From Bradyrhizobium lablabi (GTDB taxonomy: Bacteria > Pseudomonadota > Alphaproteobacteria > Rhizobiales > Xanthobacteraceae), in contig NZ_LLYB01000081.1 in assembly GCF_001440475.1 (NCBI RefSeq), forward strand, positions 52,917 through 89,772: DNA of 36,856 nucleotides. The letters are read 5' to 3'. Made by a program: the position numbers and the translations under genes. Below, piece after piece: positions 7,091 through 14,759 of the stretch. The stretch's first letter is position 1, and each line of letters opens with the position of its first letter. The notes under the pieces are model-generated. The model was given only the letters and a program-made list of their open reading frames with translations. It was not told the DNA's origin and did not search any database.

Positions 7091-7359
7091 GCGATGCCGT
7101 CATTGTCGCGGTCAAGATGACGGGCATAGCCGGGCTGGCCGGTCCGCATTCGGGAATAGCCGGCCGCGCGGGCATCCCGGCAGGTGCGGAAATGCAGGAT
7201 CGCCGCGTCGGGCTCGGCCTTCCTCTCCGGAGGCGCAGCGTTGGCGGTGGCGCCGCCAGTAACCGGACCAGGGCTTGCCTTGATCTGACCCTGCGCCAGC
7301 GCTGGAATATAGAAAAGAACCGCCAGCGTTGCAGCGGTGACAAGAAGTTTCATTCGCAA
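7081..7359 (-). CDS. Secreted Excalibur calcium-binding domain protein
   Basis: A signal peptide (MKLLVTAATLAVLFYIPALA) is followed by a Pro/Ala-rich linker and a C-terminal Excalibur domain: CRDARAAGYSRMRTGQPGY, then DRDNDGIACE at the very end, an EF-hand-like DxDxDG loop with the typical closing Cys-Glu. Excalibur domains are often fused to or encoded with extracellular nucleases. Here the gene overlaps the nuclease gene by 10 bases, so the pair looks like a split version of that architecture. It is first in the operon, behind the promoter region near 7390. Confidence 0.88.
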   Translation of the reverse strand: MRMKLLVTAATLAVLFYIPALAQGQIKASPGPVTGGATANAAPPERKAEPDAAILHFRTCRDARAAGYSRMRTGQPGYARHLDRDNDGIACE

Positions 7360-7387
7360 TTCCCTTTTGTTTAATAGGGTTCAATCC

Positions 7388-7409
7388 CTAGTACGTATTA
7401 TGTCATAAT
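7388..7409. promoter_or_regulatory. Operator/promoter region between leftward nuclease operon and late genes
   Basis: The 100-base divergent gap holds CTAGTACG (7388-7395), identical to the half-site core in front of the ArdC gene, directly followed by the 13-bp palindrome ATTATGTCATAAT (7397-7409). It could control the leftward nuclease operon, the rightward late block, or both. No full -35/-10 pair is clear. The regulatory role is inferred from symmetry, position and the shared core. Confidence 0.4.
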
Positions 7410-7460
7410 TTGCAACTCAGCTCTTGCGAAATCCCGCCAGAAACTTGTGAGTAGGCCGAC

Positions 7461-7709
7461 ATGGTTACCACCGCGTCGAGGGCAATCCGCCGTGGCGCCG
7501 CCCAGCAGCAACGGATCATTACCGCTCACGGCGCCTGGCGCCGCGTGGTGTTCGCCGCCGAGTGCGATCCGCTCGGCAACTGCCCGGTCTGCGGCGTCGA
7601 TTACGCCGAGTGTCCCTGTCCCGGCCCGACCATGGAGGAGGAGTTCGAGTACCGCGAGATGAACGGCGTGCTGTGGGCGCGTGCGCGCCCCGCCGGCAAG
7701 CAGGCATGA
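7461..7709 (+). CDS. Small CPVC-motif phage protein (82 aa)
   Basis: The protein has a basic N-terminus (TASRAIRRGAAQQQR) and a Cys cluster CPVCGVDYAECPCPGPTMEE, a pattern I know from many small phage proteins located just before terminase genes. Four Cys in CxxC-N6-CxC spacing suggest a zinc knuckle, though no function is established. It is the first gene of the rightward late block. Its stop overlaps the next start in ATGA. Confidence 0.75.
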   Translation: MVTTASRAIRRGAAQQQRIITAHGAWRRVVFAAECDPLGNCPVCGVDYAECPCPGPTMEEEFEYREMNGVLWARARPAGKQA

Positions 7710-7789
7710 GCGGCGCCATGTACGCGGCGTTGATCCTGTTCCTGCTCGCGATATCGGTGCTCGCGATCACGCTGGCGTTTGCGCCATGA
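7706..7789 (+). CDS. 27-residue membrane micropeptide
   Basis: This tiny frame starts in the ATGA overlap with the gene before it and ends in an ATGA overlap with the gene after it. The product is MSGAMYAALILFLLAISVLA plus ITLAFAP, a single hydrophobic helix spanning almost the whole peptide. The double coupling and purely transmembrane composition argue that it is translated. A holin-like or membrane-regulator role is possible but unproven. Confidence 0.5.
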   Translation: MSGAMYAALILFLLAISVLAITLAFAP

Positions 7790-8076
7790 AGTTTCGTCCT
7801 GCCGACGATCCGCGCCATACCGATGCGCCCGACTCGCATTTGGTCGACTGGGAAGACAACGCCGTCAGCAACACCTTCGCCTGGGCCTCGTACAAGTTCC
7901 TGCCGAGCTGGTGCGAGTCGCCGGAGCACTGGACCAGCCGGCTGACGCAGTACCTGTTCACCGATTGCCCGTGCTGCCTGTTGTTTCGCGGGATTGCAGT
8001 CGGGGTCGTGCTGGGCCTTGCCTTCGGCACCGTCGCCAACCTCGCTGTTATCCTGACCGTGGTGGCGCTGCGATGA
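7786..8076 (+). CDS. Small membrane protein coupled to the terminase (96 aa)
   Basis: The start ATG lies in an ATGA overlap with the micropeptide; the stop lies in an ATGA overlap with the large terminase. The first 65 residues are polar (MKFRPADDPRHTDAPDSH, then WASYKFLPSWCESPEHW), followed by CPCCLLFRGIAVGVVLGLAF and a further apolar stretch that together make a membrane hairpin or one long helix near the C-terminus. No family recognised. Its place in the operon fits a phage accessory protein. Confidence 0.6.
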   Translation: MKFRPADDPRHTDAPDSHLVDWEDNAVSNTFAWASYKFLPSWCESPEHWTSRLTQYLFTDCPCCLLFRGIAVGVVLGLAFGTVANLAVILTVVALR

Positions 8077-9512
8077 AGCCGCGGGGCAAGGCCAGCGCCA
8101 AAGCCAGTGCCAAGCCCAAACCGAAGCCCGAACCGGAGATCAAGGCTGCCAAAGCGAAGCTGAAGCCGCAGCGACCGCAGGACCGCTGGCGCCAGCCGAA
8201 GACGCTGCTCGATGTCGATCCGATCACCGAGCCGGCGGCGCCGTTCGTGCAGCCGCCGCCGCCCGAGGAGCCGCCGAAACGTGGTCTCACCATCGCGATG
8301 GGCGAGAAGTTTCAGCGCACGCTGTTCGCGCCGGCCCGGCACAAGGCGCTGCCCGGTGGCCGCGGATCCGGCAAGTCCTGGTCGGTCGCCACCTATCTGA
8401 CGGTCCAGGCGCTGCAAAGCCGCAAGCGCATCGTCTGTTGCCGGCAGTTTCAGAATTCGATCCGCGACTCCTCGAAGGAGCTGGTCGAGAAGCGGATCCG
8501 GGATCTCGAACTGAACGATCAGTTCTCGGTCCAGGACCGCGTCATCGTCAACAAGGTGACGCAGTCCGATTTCCTGTTCATGGGCCTGGAGCGCAACATT
8601 GAAAGCATCCGGTCCCTGGAAGGCGCCGACATCGTCTGGATCGAGGAGGCCCGGACGATCAATGCCAAGTCGATGGAGATACTTCTTCCTACAGTCAGGA
8701 AAGCCGGCTCGGAATTGATCTGGACCTGGAATCCCGAGCTGCCGGATGACCCTGTTGATGCTTACTTCCGTGGTCCGCAAGGACCACCACCAAGAAGCAT
8801 CGTCACCTTCGTCGACTACCGCGACAATCCGTTCTTCCGCGACACCGAAATGGTCAACGAGATGGAGGTGCTGAAGGTTGGCAACCCGGCGCGCTACCGT
8901 CACGTCTGGCTCGGCGAGTACGACACCAAGCACGACAGCAAGGTGTTTCCCAACGCCCGCACCGGGCGGATCGAGGTCAATCCGGACACCATGCCGGCGC
9001 GCTACGGTCTGGACTTCGGTTTCGGTTCGGATCCGTCGTTCATCACCAAAGTGTTCATCAACGAGGACCGCAAGCAGATCTACATCGCCGCCGAGGCATC
9101 CGGCCGGGTCGCGATGGACGAGCTGCCGATGCTGGTGCGCGGCGTGATCGAGAGCGACAAGGATCTGATCAAGGCGGACTCGAGCCAGCCCGGCACCATC
9201 GAATTTCTTCGCCGCCGCGGTCTCAACGTTACTGAGGCCAAGAAAGGACCGGGCAGCGTCAAGAGCGGCATCAATTTTCTGCAGAGCTACGACATCGTCA
9301 TCGATCCCTCCTGCGAGCAGATGCGGGAGGAAGCGCGGCTCTACAGCTGGATGACCGACCGTCGCACCGGACAGATCCTATCCACGCCGGTCGATGCCAA
9401 CAACCACGGATGGGACACCGTGCGCTACGCGCTGGAGGATTTCTCGCTCGACGGCGACGATCCGAGTGTCGATCCGCATGGCGGCGTCTTCCGGCTTTTC
9501 AAGCGCTGGTAA
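8073..9512 (+). CDS. Terminase large subunit (PBSX/Terminase_3 type)
   Basis: The 479-residue ATPase-nuclease drives DNA into the prohead. After a Lys/Pro/Ala-rich N-terminal extension (residues 1-70) come Walker A GGRGSGKS (95-102), an Arg/Gln-rich CCRQFQNSIRDSS segment, and Walker B ADIVWIEEA (185-193) with catalytic E191/E192. The C-terminal nuclease half has GLDFGFGSDP with D314 and KADSSQP with D369, the acidic metal ligands expected of the RNase-H-like fold. The start at 8073 is set by the ATGA overlap. The long basic, proline-rich N-terminal tail is unusual and may be a linker to the small subunit or the DNA. Confidence 0.93.
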   Translation: MKPRGKASAKASAKPKPKPEPEIKAAKAKLKPQRPQDRWRQPKTLLDVDPITEPAAPFVQPPPPEEPPKRGLTIAMGEKFQRTLFAPARHKALPGGRGSGKSWSVATYLTVQALQSRKRIVCCRQFQNSIRDSSKELVEKRIRDLELNDQFSVQDRVIVNKVTQSDFLFMGLERNIESIRSLEGADIVWIEEARTINAKSMEILLPTVRKAGSELIWTWNPELPDDPVDAYFRGPQGPPPRSIVTFVDYRDNPFFRDTEMVNEMEVLKVGNPARYRHVWLGEYDTKHDSKVFPNARTGRIEVNPDTMPARYGLDFGFGSDPSFITKVFINEDRKQIYIAAEASGRVAMDELPMLVRGVIESDKDLIKADSSQPGTIEFLRRRGLNVTEAKKGPGSVKSGINFLQSYDIVIDPSCEQMREEARLYSWMTDRRTGQILSTPVDANNHGWDTVRYALEDFSLDGDDPSVDPHGGVFRLFKRW

Positions 9513-9535
9513 CCAACAGAAATCAGGAAAATCAA

Positions 9536-9739
9536 ATGGGATGTGGTTGCGGAAAATCATTCTCCAGCCGGGGCACACCGACGCCCGTGCGTGCTGGACA
9601 CGCGCCGGCAACGACGATGGCGACCAACTATCGGCCGCAGCCGAACAGCAACACGACGCAGCACGCGCCAAACCGTCAGGTAGTGCAGTCCGCCAGCCTG
9701 CAGCAGCGCCGTGCAACGAACAATCGGCGCCAGGTCTAG
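9536..9739 (+). CDS. Small MGCGCG-type phage protein (67 aa)
   Basis: The product starts MGCGCGKSFSSRGTPTPVRA and is then Gln/Asn/Thr-rich and disordered (YRPQPNSNTTQHAPNRQ). Short proteins starting MGCGCG are common between terminase and portal genes of many phages; their role is unknown. AGGAAA six bases before the ATG supports this start over in-frame upstream starts. Confidence 0.6.
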   Translation: MGCGCGKSFSSRGTPTPVRAGHAPATTMATNYRPQPNSNTTQHAPNRQVVQSASLQQRRATNNRRQV

Positions 9740-9757
9740 CTACTGGATATCCACCTG

Positions 9758-11125
9758 ATGGCCCTGTTGGACATCTTCCGCAAGAAAGCGCCGGACCGTC
9801 CGGCCGCTGACGAACCGATCTCGCCTATCGTCATCATGGGCGGCCAGCAGGTGCGCTTCCTGTCCAATGCTGCCGTGGTGGCGGCCGATGTCGCGCAGCG
9901 CCAGAACCCGCAGCTCTATCGCATCACCAATTTCGTGGCGTCTTCCGTGCAGGCGGTGCCGTGGTTCTGCGAGGCGGATCCGGACGTGGTGGCCGCGGAG
10001 CGCGCCGGCAACGCCAAGATCAAGGCGATCAATGACCTGCTCAAATCCCCCAACGACACCTTCACCCAGCAGCAATTCCGCTATTGGCTCGCTCTTAACC
10101 TCATGCTCTACGCCCGCGCTCACTTCAAGGTGGGTGTCGGATCGACCGGTTCGCCCAATGGCCTTTACCCTCTTGCTGCAAAATATGTCAAAGGCGTTCT
10201 CAACCAACGCGGAACGGTTGACGGCTACGAGTATGGCAGCGGATCGAACATGACCGCGCTGCCGTCGCGGCGCGTCGCCGAGAAGCGCGGCGGCAACATC
10301 GCTTACGGCGCCGAGATCTCGTTCCCCAGCCTCAGTGGCCTGGTCGAATACAACAGGGCGCCGGCCGCCATCGAAAGCATCGCGCAGCCGATTGCCATCA
10401 TCAACGCGCTGATGCAACGCGCGCTCGACACCGCGAGCGGACATCCGAACGTCAAGTACGTCATCACCGCCGAGAAGACGCTGACCAAGCAGCAGCGCGA
10501 CGCGCTGGCGCAACACCTGGAGGAGGGCGGTCCCGGCGACGAGTATTCCGGCAGCGTGCTGTTCCTCTACAACACCACGATCAAGGTCGATAAGCTCGAC
10601 AACAACCTCGCCGACATTCACAGCAAGATCCCGCTCGACGACATGACCCGGCAGATTGCCGGCGTCTATGGCGTGCCGATTGCGCTGCTCGGTCTCGGCA
10701 GTGCCGACAGCGCCAAATACGCATCGAACTACAACGAGTCTCGTCTGAGCTTCTGGCAGGACACCATCGCGCCCTGTTACCTCAGTCCGATTGCTGCCGG
10801 CATGACCATGGCGATCTGTCCGCCCGGCGCGCGGATCTCGTTCGACCTCGACGCGATTCCGGCGCTGTGGGAAGGCCGTGCCAACCTCGGCTCGACGCTG
10901 TCACGCGTCAACTTCCTCACCACCAACGAGAAGCGCGACATCCTCGGCTACGAGCCGACCACGGAGATCCCGGCGGTGCTGTTGTCGTCGGGTACCGGGA
11001 CCGCGAAGGACGTCAGCAACCCGGACGATTCCAAGCCGGCGCCGGACGATAAGCCGGACGACAAGCCAGACGATGAAGACACCAAGACCAGGATCGCTCC
11101 CCCGCCGATGCGGGTCGTCAATTAA
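9758..11125 (+). CDS. HK97-family portal protein
   Basis: The portal forms the dodecameric ring at one capsid vertex through which DNA enters and leaves. The 455-residue length is typical. It begins MALLDIFRKKAPDRP, has NFVASSVQAVPWFCEAD near residue 65, the WLALNLMLYARAHFKV helix near 112, and a late region IAGVYGVPIALLGLGSADSA plus ESRLSFWQDTIAPCYL typical of HK97-like portals. The C-terminus is an acidic Lys/Asp/Pro tail (DDKPDDKPDDEDTK). It lies between terminase and protease, as expected. Confidence 0.93.
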   Translation: MALLDIFRKKAPDRPAADEPISPIVIMGGQQVRFLSNAAVVAADVAQRQNPQLYRITNFVASSVQAVPWFCEADPDVVAAERAGNAKIKAINDLLKSPNDTFTQQQFRYWLALNLMLYARAHFKVGVGSTGSPNGLYPLAAKYVKGVLNQRGTVDGYEYGSGSNMTALPSRRVAEKRGGNIAYGAEISFPSLSGLVEYNRAPAAIESIAQPIAIINALMQRALDTASGHPNVKYVITAEKTLTKQQRDALAQHLEEGGPGDEYSGSVLFLYNTTIKVDKLDNNLADIHSKIPLDDMTRQIAGVYGVPIALLGLGSADSAKYASNYNESRLSFWQDTIAPCYLSPIAAGMTMAICPPGARISFDLDAIPALWEGRANLGSTLSRVNFLTTNEKRDILGYEPTTEIPAVLLSSGTGTAKDVSNPDDSKPAPDDKPDDKPDDEDTKTRIAPPPMRVVN

Positions 11126-11152
11126 CGGGAGATCGCGAAGTGGAGGCCGACA

Positions 11153-11899
11153 ATGAGTGATCGCAAGCAGTGGAAGCCGGGGGACCGCCTGCAGTTCGAC
11201 ATGGCGTCCGCCGCCCATGCGGTCGAAGATGCGCCAGAAGGCTTCATCGCCGGCATCGCGTCGACCCCGGCGACCGACCTGTACGGCCACAAGGTGCTGG
11301 CCGGCGCCTTCGACAAGTCGATCAAGAAGAAGGGCCTGTCCGGCCCGCGCGGCATCAAGCTGCTGGCGTTTCACGACTGGTCGAAACCGGCCGGCGTGAT
11401 CAAGCGGCTGAAGACGGTCGATCAGGAACTGCGCCTGGAGGCGCAGCTGAACCTCAACGTCTCCTACGTCAAGGATCTCTACGAGGCTTCACGGCAGAAT
11501 GGCGGCCTGAATTTTTCGGTCGGCTTCGTGCTGGAGGAATTCGAGTACGTCGATGAGAAGGACGCGGAAGACGACGAGTACCTGATCATCAAGCAGGGCG
11601 ACCTGATGGAAGTGTCCGTCGTCGTCTTCCCGGCTCAGCTTGAAGCCGAAATGACCTTCATCAAGCATGTCGATACGATGGCCGAGTTCGAGAAGGCGCT
11701 TGTCGCCGATGGACTCTGCCGGAGTAGGGCAGAAGCGCACCGGTACGCCCTGTTTGCGAAGACCAATGTGCATCTGCTCCAAGGCAAGCAGCCGCCCTTG
11801 GCGCCTCCTGCCGAACAGCCCGACCGTCCCTTGCTGGATGTTCAGATGTTGAAGGCCTGTCACGACCTCGCGACCCGCGCCAACCGTGCGCTCCGGTAG
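11153..11899 (+). CDS. Prohead maturation protease (HK97 family, peptidase S78)
   Basis: This serine protease cleaves the capsid scaffold during head maturation. Family signs are EGFIAGIASTPATDLYGHKV with the expected GAFD segment, LLAFHDWSKPAG with catalytic H74, LNFSVGF with nucleophile S122, and LMEVSVVVFPA with E153. The length of 248 residues is slightly long because of a C-terminal extension after residue 175 that is helical and Gln/Pro-rich. It has a GGAGG ribosome binding site and directly precedes the capsid gene. Confidence 0.93.
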   Translation: MSDRKQWKPGDRLQFDMASAAHAVEDAPEGFIAGIASTPATDLYGHKVLAGAFDKSIKKKGLSGPRGIKLLAFHDWSKPAGVIKRLKTVDQELRLEAQLNLNVSYVKDLYEASRQNGGLNFSVGFVLEEFEYVDEKDAEDDEYLIIKQGDLMEVSVVVFPAQLEAEMTFIKHVDTMAEFEKALVADGLCRSRAEAHRYALFAKTNVHLLQGKQPPLAPPAEQPDRPLLDVQMLKACHDLATRANRALR

Positions 11900-11944
11900 C
11901 GACAGAGGTCATTCCCACCAAACATTCCCGAAGGAAATCTCACC

Positions 11945-13363
11945 ATGAACACCCACATCCGCAAGGGTGTCTTCCTGACCAAGGAAGCCCCGGCCGACAA
12001 GGCGGCTGCCGATGCCGCACTCGAAGTGCTGACCAAGGAACTCGGCGATATCGTCACCGCGCTGGAAACCAACCGTAAGGAGACCGACGCGCACTACACC
12101 GAGCTGTCCAACCACTACAAGGGCATGAAGGCCGACAACGAGGCGACCCGTGCCGAAGTCGCCAAGCATGCGGCGGAGTACGCCCAACTGGTCACCCAGC
12201 AGCAGGCGTTGCAGCAGGCGCTCGATCAGGTCAAAAAGGAGATCGATGTCCCGCTGCTGCGCAGCGGCGGCGACCTCAAGGACAACGACACCAAGGCGGC
12301 CATCGAGCTGCAGCGCCGCGCCTACCTGTTCAAGGGTGGCGACAATGACGACTTCGTGCCCGACATGGAGAACCTGGTCAACGCCGCGCATTACCGCTCG
12401 GCGGTGCGCAAGCTGATGAAAGTCGGCATCGAGAGCAAGGCCAAGATCGTCCGCACCTTCGACGAATATGAGCGCAAGGCGTTCGATGCGGCGAGCCTCG
12501 ACTCCGCGATGTTCTCGCCGGAGATGCTCGGCATCGAGGTCAACTGCATCGTCGAGTGTGCGGAGCTGCTCGATCTCTACGGCAGCGTGACGGTCGGCAA
12601 ATCGACCTTCATGTATCCCCAGGTGATGAATTACGGCGCCATCGGCAAGTACGACTGCGACGCCAAGTGCGACGCTGAATACGGTCCGGAAGGCAATGTT
12701 CAGTTCAAGAACGGCGCGGTGTCGGACTTCCGCGGCGTGTTCTGCCTGCAGCGCAAGGTGCTCGCGGAGGCCAACTATCCGTTGCTCGACTTCATGTATA
12801 ACGCGGCTTCGCGGTCGTATCGCATCAACCGCAACCGCGCGCTGATGGTCGGCGATGGCATCAACGAGCCGCTCGGCTGGTTGTCGTCGGACTGCTTCAC
12901 CAAGCTGAAGACCGGCGGTACCACGTTCAACCACATCGACTTCCGGCTGTTCTTCGCTTCGGCGCCGGTCGAGTATGGCGCGGTGACCGCGGTGATGCAC
13001 CAGAACATGTTCGCCTATCTGGCGGCCATGGTCGATGCCAACGGGCGCTTCATCTTCGGCGACGGTCTGATGACCTACTCGCCGGACGATGTCCGCGAGC
13101 GGATCCGGATCTCGAACTGCCTGCCGGATGCCACCGCGGGTCTGACCAAGGGCAGCGCGGCCAACCCGTTCACCACGGGCGACTTCCTGGTCGCGGTCGG
13201 CTCATGGGCGCAGGCCTACTACTTGGTCAACAAGCGCGGCTTGTGGATCGAGCAGTGGGAGGGCCAGTCCTCGGCCTGGTGCGTCAAGTACCAGTTCGGC
13301 GCCGAAGACGGCGGCTTCACCGGCTGCTGCCCCGCGGCGCGCATCCTGACGGTCGGCCCGTAA
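11945..13363 (+). CDS. Major capsid protein (HK97 fold)
   Basis: Residues 15-105 form a long Ala/Glu/Lys/Gln coiled coil, the delta (scaffold) domain that the upstream protease would remove. The remainder matches the Phage_capsid family: DYERKAF-like region (FDEYERKAFDAASLDSAM), MVGDGINEPLGWL, and VAVGSWAQAYYLVNKRG near the C-terminus. It contains 10 Cys, including IVEC, YDCDAKCDAEY and GGFTGCCPAAR, more than is usual for this family, and clustered in loops. Disulfide or metal cross-links between subunits are possible; this is inferred from composition. Confidence 0.93.
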   Translation: MNTHIRKGVFLTKEAPADKAAADAALEVLTKELGDIVTALETNRKETDAHYTELSNHYKGMKADNEATRAEVAKHAAEYAQLVTQQQALQQALDQVKKEIDVPLLRSGGDLKDNDTKAAIELQRRAYLFKGGDNDDFVPDMENLVNAAHYRSAVRKLMKVGIESKAKIVRTFDEYERKAFDAASLDSAMFSPEMLGIEVNCIVECAELLDLYGSVTVGKSTFMYPQVMNYGAIGKYDCDAKCDAEYGPEGNVQFKNGAVSDFRGVFCLQRKVLAEANYPLLDFMYNAASRSYRINRNRALMVGDGINEPLGWLSSDCFTKLKTGGTTFNHIDFRLFFASAPVEYGAVTAVMHQNMFAYLAAMVDANGRFIFGDGLMTYSPDDVRERIRISNCLPDATAGLTKGSAANPFTTGDFLVAVGSWAQAYYLVNKRGLWIEQWEGQSSAWCVKYQFGAEDGGFTGCCPAARILTVGP

Positions 13364-13397
13364 GACCGACAGCCCTCACACATCACAGGAGACAACC

Positions 13398-13799
13398 ATG
13401 AACATCAACACTGCGACCCAGCATCAGGGGGTGATCGCGTGGGATGGCGCTGCCAGCTATCCCATCGACATCCGCCAGCACGTAAGCTTCTCCTTCACCT
13501 TCAAGGCCACGGCCGATCTTCCGGTCGATGCGGTGTTTCATGTGCAGGCCGCGCCGCCCAACTCAGCCGACCCCTGCACGCCCGGCGCCTTTGTCGACGT
13601 GCCGGAGGTGCTGACCTGCGTGGCGCCGTATGGCGCGGCCGGGGCCACCCAGTCCGGCTTCACCATTCCGGCCGGCACCAAGAAAGGCTCGATCTGCACG
13701 GCGACTTTGCCGTGCAGGCCGGACGCCTTCATTCAATTGGTGGCGACTGCTGGTGGCGCCGCTGTCGAGGCAGTGGCTGTTCTGTCCGGCCCGCGGTGA
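13398..13799 (+). CDS. Putative capsid decoration protein (133 aa)
   Basis: The gene follows the major capsid gene with an AGGAGA ribosome binding site. The product is beta-rich (SYPIDIRQHVSFSFTFKATA, ADLPVDAVFHVQAAPPN) with four Cys, and has no signal peptide or membrane segment. Position and an all-beta profile fit a head-decoration or stabilising protein, but I see no diagnostic motif. Its stop overlaps a GTG start of the next gene (GTGA). Confidence 0.6.
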   Translation: MNINTATQHQGVIAWDGAASYPIDIRQHVSFSFTFKATADLPVDAVFHVQAAPPNSADPCTPGAFVDVPEVLTCVAPYGAAGATQSGFTIPAGTKKGSICTATLPCRPDAFIQLVATAGGAAVEAVAVLSGPR

Positions 13800-14203
13800 G
13801 AGTAGCCGTCGGTCGAGCGATCAGGGTTGGCCCTGGCGACCAGGTCGTCGTTCGGGGCCAGCTCGCAGCCGCCAAACTCGGGCGGCTGTATGTGTTCGCG
13901 TGTGAGCGGGGCAACGATCATTTCTCGCCCTACGTTCCCGACATGTCATCTCTGGTCGGGTCCGAGCCGAAGCTGCTCTCGACCATGGCGCTGCGGCTCA
14001 CTGAAGATCGTCCCGAGCGTGAGATCAGTTTCGTCTCCGACATAGACGGCTTCGTTCGCATCATGCAGGAAGTCGACACGGCAAAGGATCCGCGCGCCAA
14101 GGTCAAGCTGACGCGAACGATCTGCCCGGATCTGCCATGGCCCGAGCGCATGCTTCGCCTGATCACAGGAATACTGACATGGCCGACGTTGAAGCTCTCG
14201 TAA
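13796..14203 (+). CDS. Hypothetical virion-region protein (135 aa)
   Basis: The GTG at 13796 lies in a GTGA overlap with the previous stop, which I take as the start; the frame is open much further upstream but overlaps a real gene there. The product is soluble, mixed alpha/beta (GRLYVFACERGNDHFSPYVP, EREISFVSDIDGFVRIMQEV), with a hydrophobic C-terminus. No family recognised. Its place between head genes suggests a structural or assembly role. Confidence 0.55.
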   Translation: MRVAVGRAIRVGPGDQVVVRGQLAAAKLGRLYVFACERGNDHFSPYVPDMSSLVGSEPKLLSTMALRLTEDRPEREISFVSDIDGFVRIMQEVDTAKDPRAKVKLTRTICPDLPWPERMLRLITGILTWPTLKLS

Positions 14204-14577
14204 TCGGCGACAACAAGCGACCGGAAACCGCTGACGGGCGTGTCGGCTGCGTGATGCTGGTCGCCAGCGGTCAGAGCGTCGACGACCAGGGCAACGCCAT
14301 CAAATTCTTCGATTACCGGCCGGGCTTCTTCCAGGACATCATCCAGGTCCGCTGGGACAAGGACACCATGCACGTGGTGCTGCCGGTGCAGGTTTCGGAC
14401 TATCTGCTGCGCAATGGCTATGCGCGAGCCATGACTGCGCAGGAAGCGCAGAGCTACAACGCGCAACTATCGGCTGAGCCGACGGCGGCAACGCCCGCGG
14501 TTGAGCCGCCCACTGTCGTCGACGAACCGGAAGCCGACGCGGAAAGACCGCGCCGCAAACAGAGGAAGGGAGATTGA
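14179..14577 (+). CDS. Hypothetical virion-region protein with charged tail (132 aa)
   Basis: ATG at 14179 has AGGA upstream. The N-terminal 95 residues are compact (ADVEALVIGDNKRPETADGR, YRPGFFQDIIQVRWDKDTMH, YLLRNGYARAMTAQEAQSYN); the last 45 are a disordered Pro/Glu/Ala stretch ending in basic RPRRKQRKGD. The gene overlaps the previous one by 25 bases. The head-gene context and charged tail would fit an accessory head protein. No family recognised. Confidence 0.6.
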   Translation: MADVEALVIGDNKRPETADGRVGCVMLVASGQSVDDQGNAIKFFDYRPGFFQDIIQVRWDKDTMHVVLPVQVSDYLLRNGYARAMTAQEAQSYNAQLSAEPTAATPAVEPPTVVDEPEADAERPRRKQRKGD

Positions 14578-14578
14578 G

Positions 14579-14677
14579 ATGATCACGGTCAGGTGCTCGA
14601 ACGCTTGCACGCCGAACAACGCGACGGCGCTCGCGACGCCGCCATGCTTCCAGTGTCCGGCCGCGGCCGCCCCCTAG
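14579..14677 (+). CDS. Cys-containing micropeptide (32 aa)
   Basis: A GAGGAAGGGAG tract precedes the ATG by a suitable distance, and the frame encodes MITVRCSNACTPNNATALAT then PPCFQCPAAAAP, with two Cys pairs (CxxxC and CxxC). The spacing could bind a metal or form disulfides. It has the same cysteine taste as its neighbours. It is short and unrecognised, but the strong ribosome binding site and tight spacing support translation. Confidence 0.45.
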   Translation: MITVRCSNACTPNNATALATPPCFQCPAAAAP

Positions 14678-14704
14678 CCCCGCCGCGGTTGATGCTGGGT
14701 GAAG

Positions 14705-14741
14705 GCCCGGAGGTCGCAAACCTGCTCCGGGCTCTTTCTTT
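14705..14741 (+). terminator. Internal terminator in the late operon
   Basis: GCCCGGAG (14705-14712) pairs perfectly with CTCCGGGC (14725-14732) across a 12-base loop and is followed by TCTTTCTTT. It lies between the head and head-tail connector genes. If active, it would lower transcription of the tail genes relative to the capsid genes, a common way to match protein amounts, unless phage antitermination overrides it. Confidence 0.7.
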
Positions 14742-14759
14742 AGACGGAGGATCGCAGCC

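Noticed and set aside
7767..8933. 388-codon leftward open frame opposite the terminase
   Set aside because: Covers the terminase Walker motifs on the other strand and has Arg/Leu-rich shadow composition.
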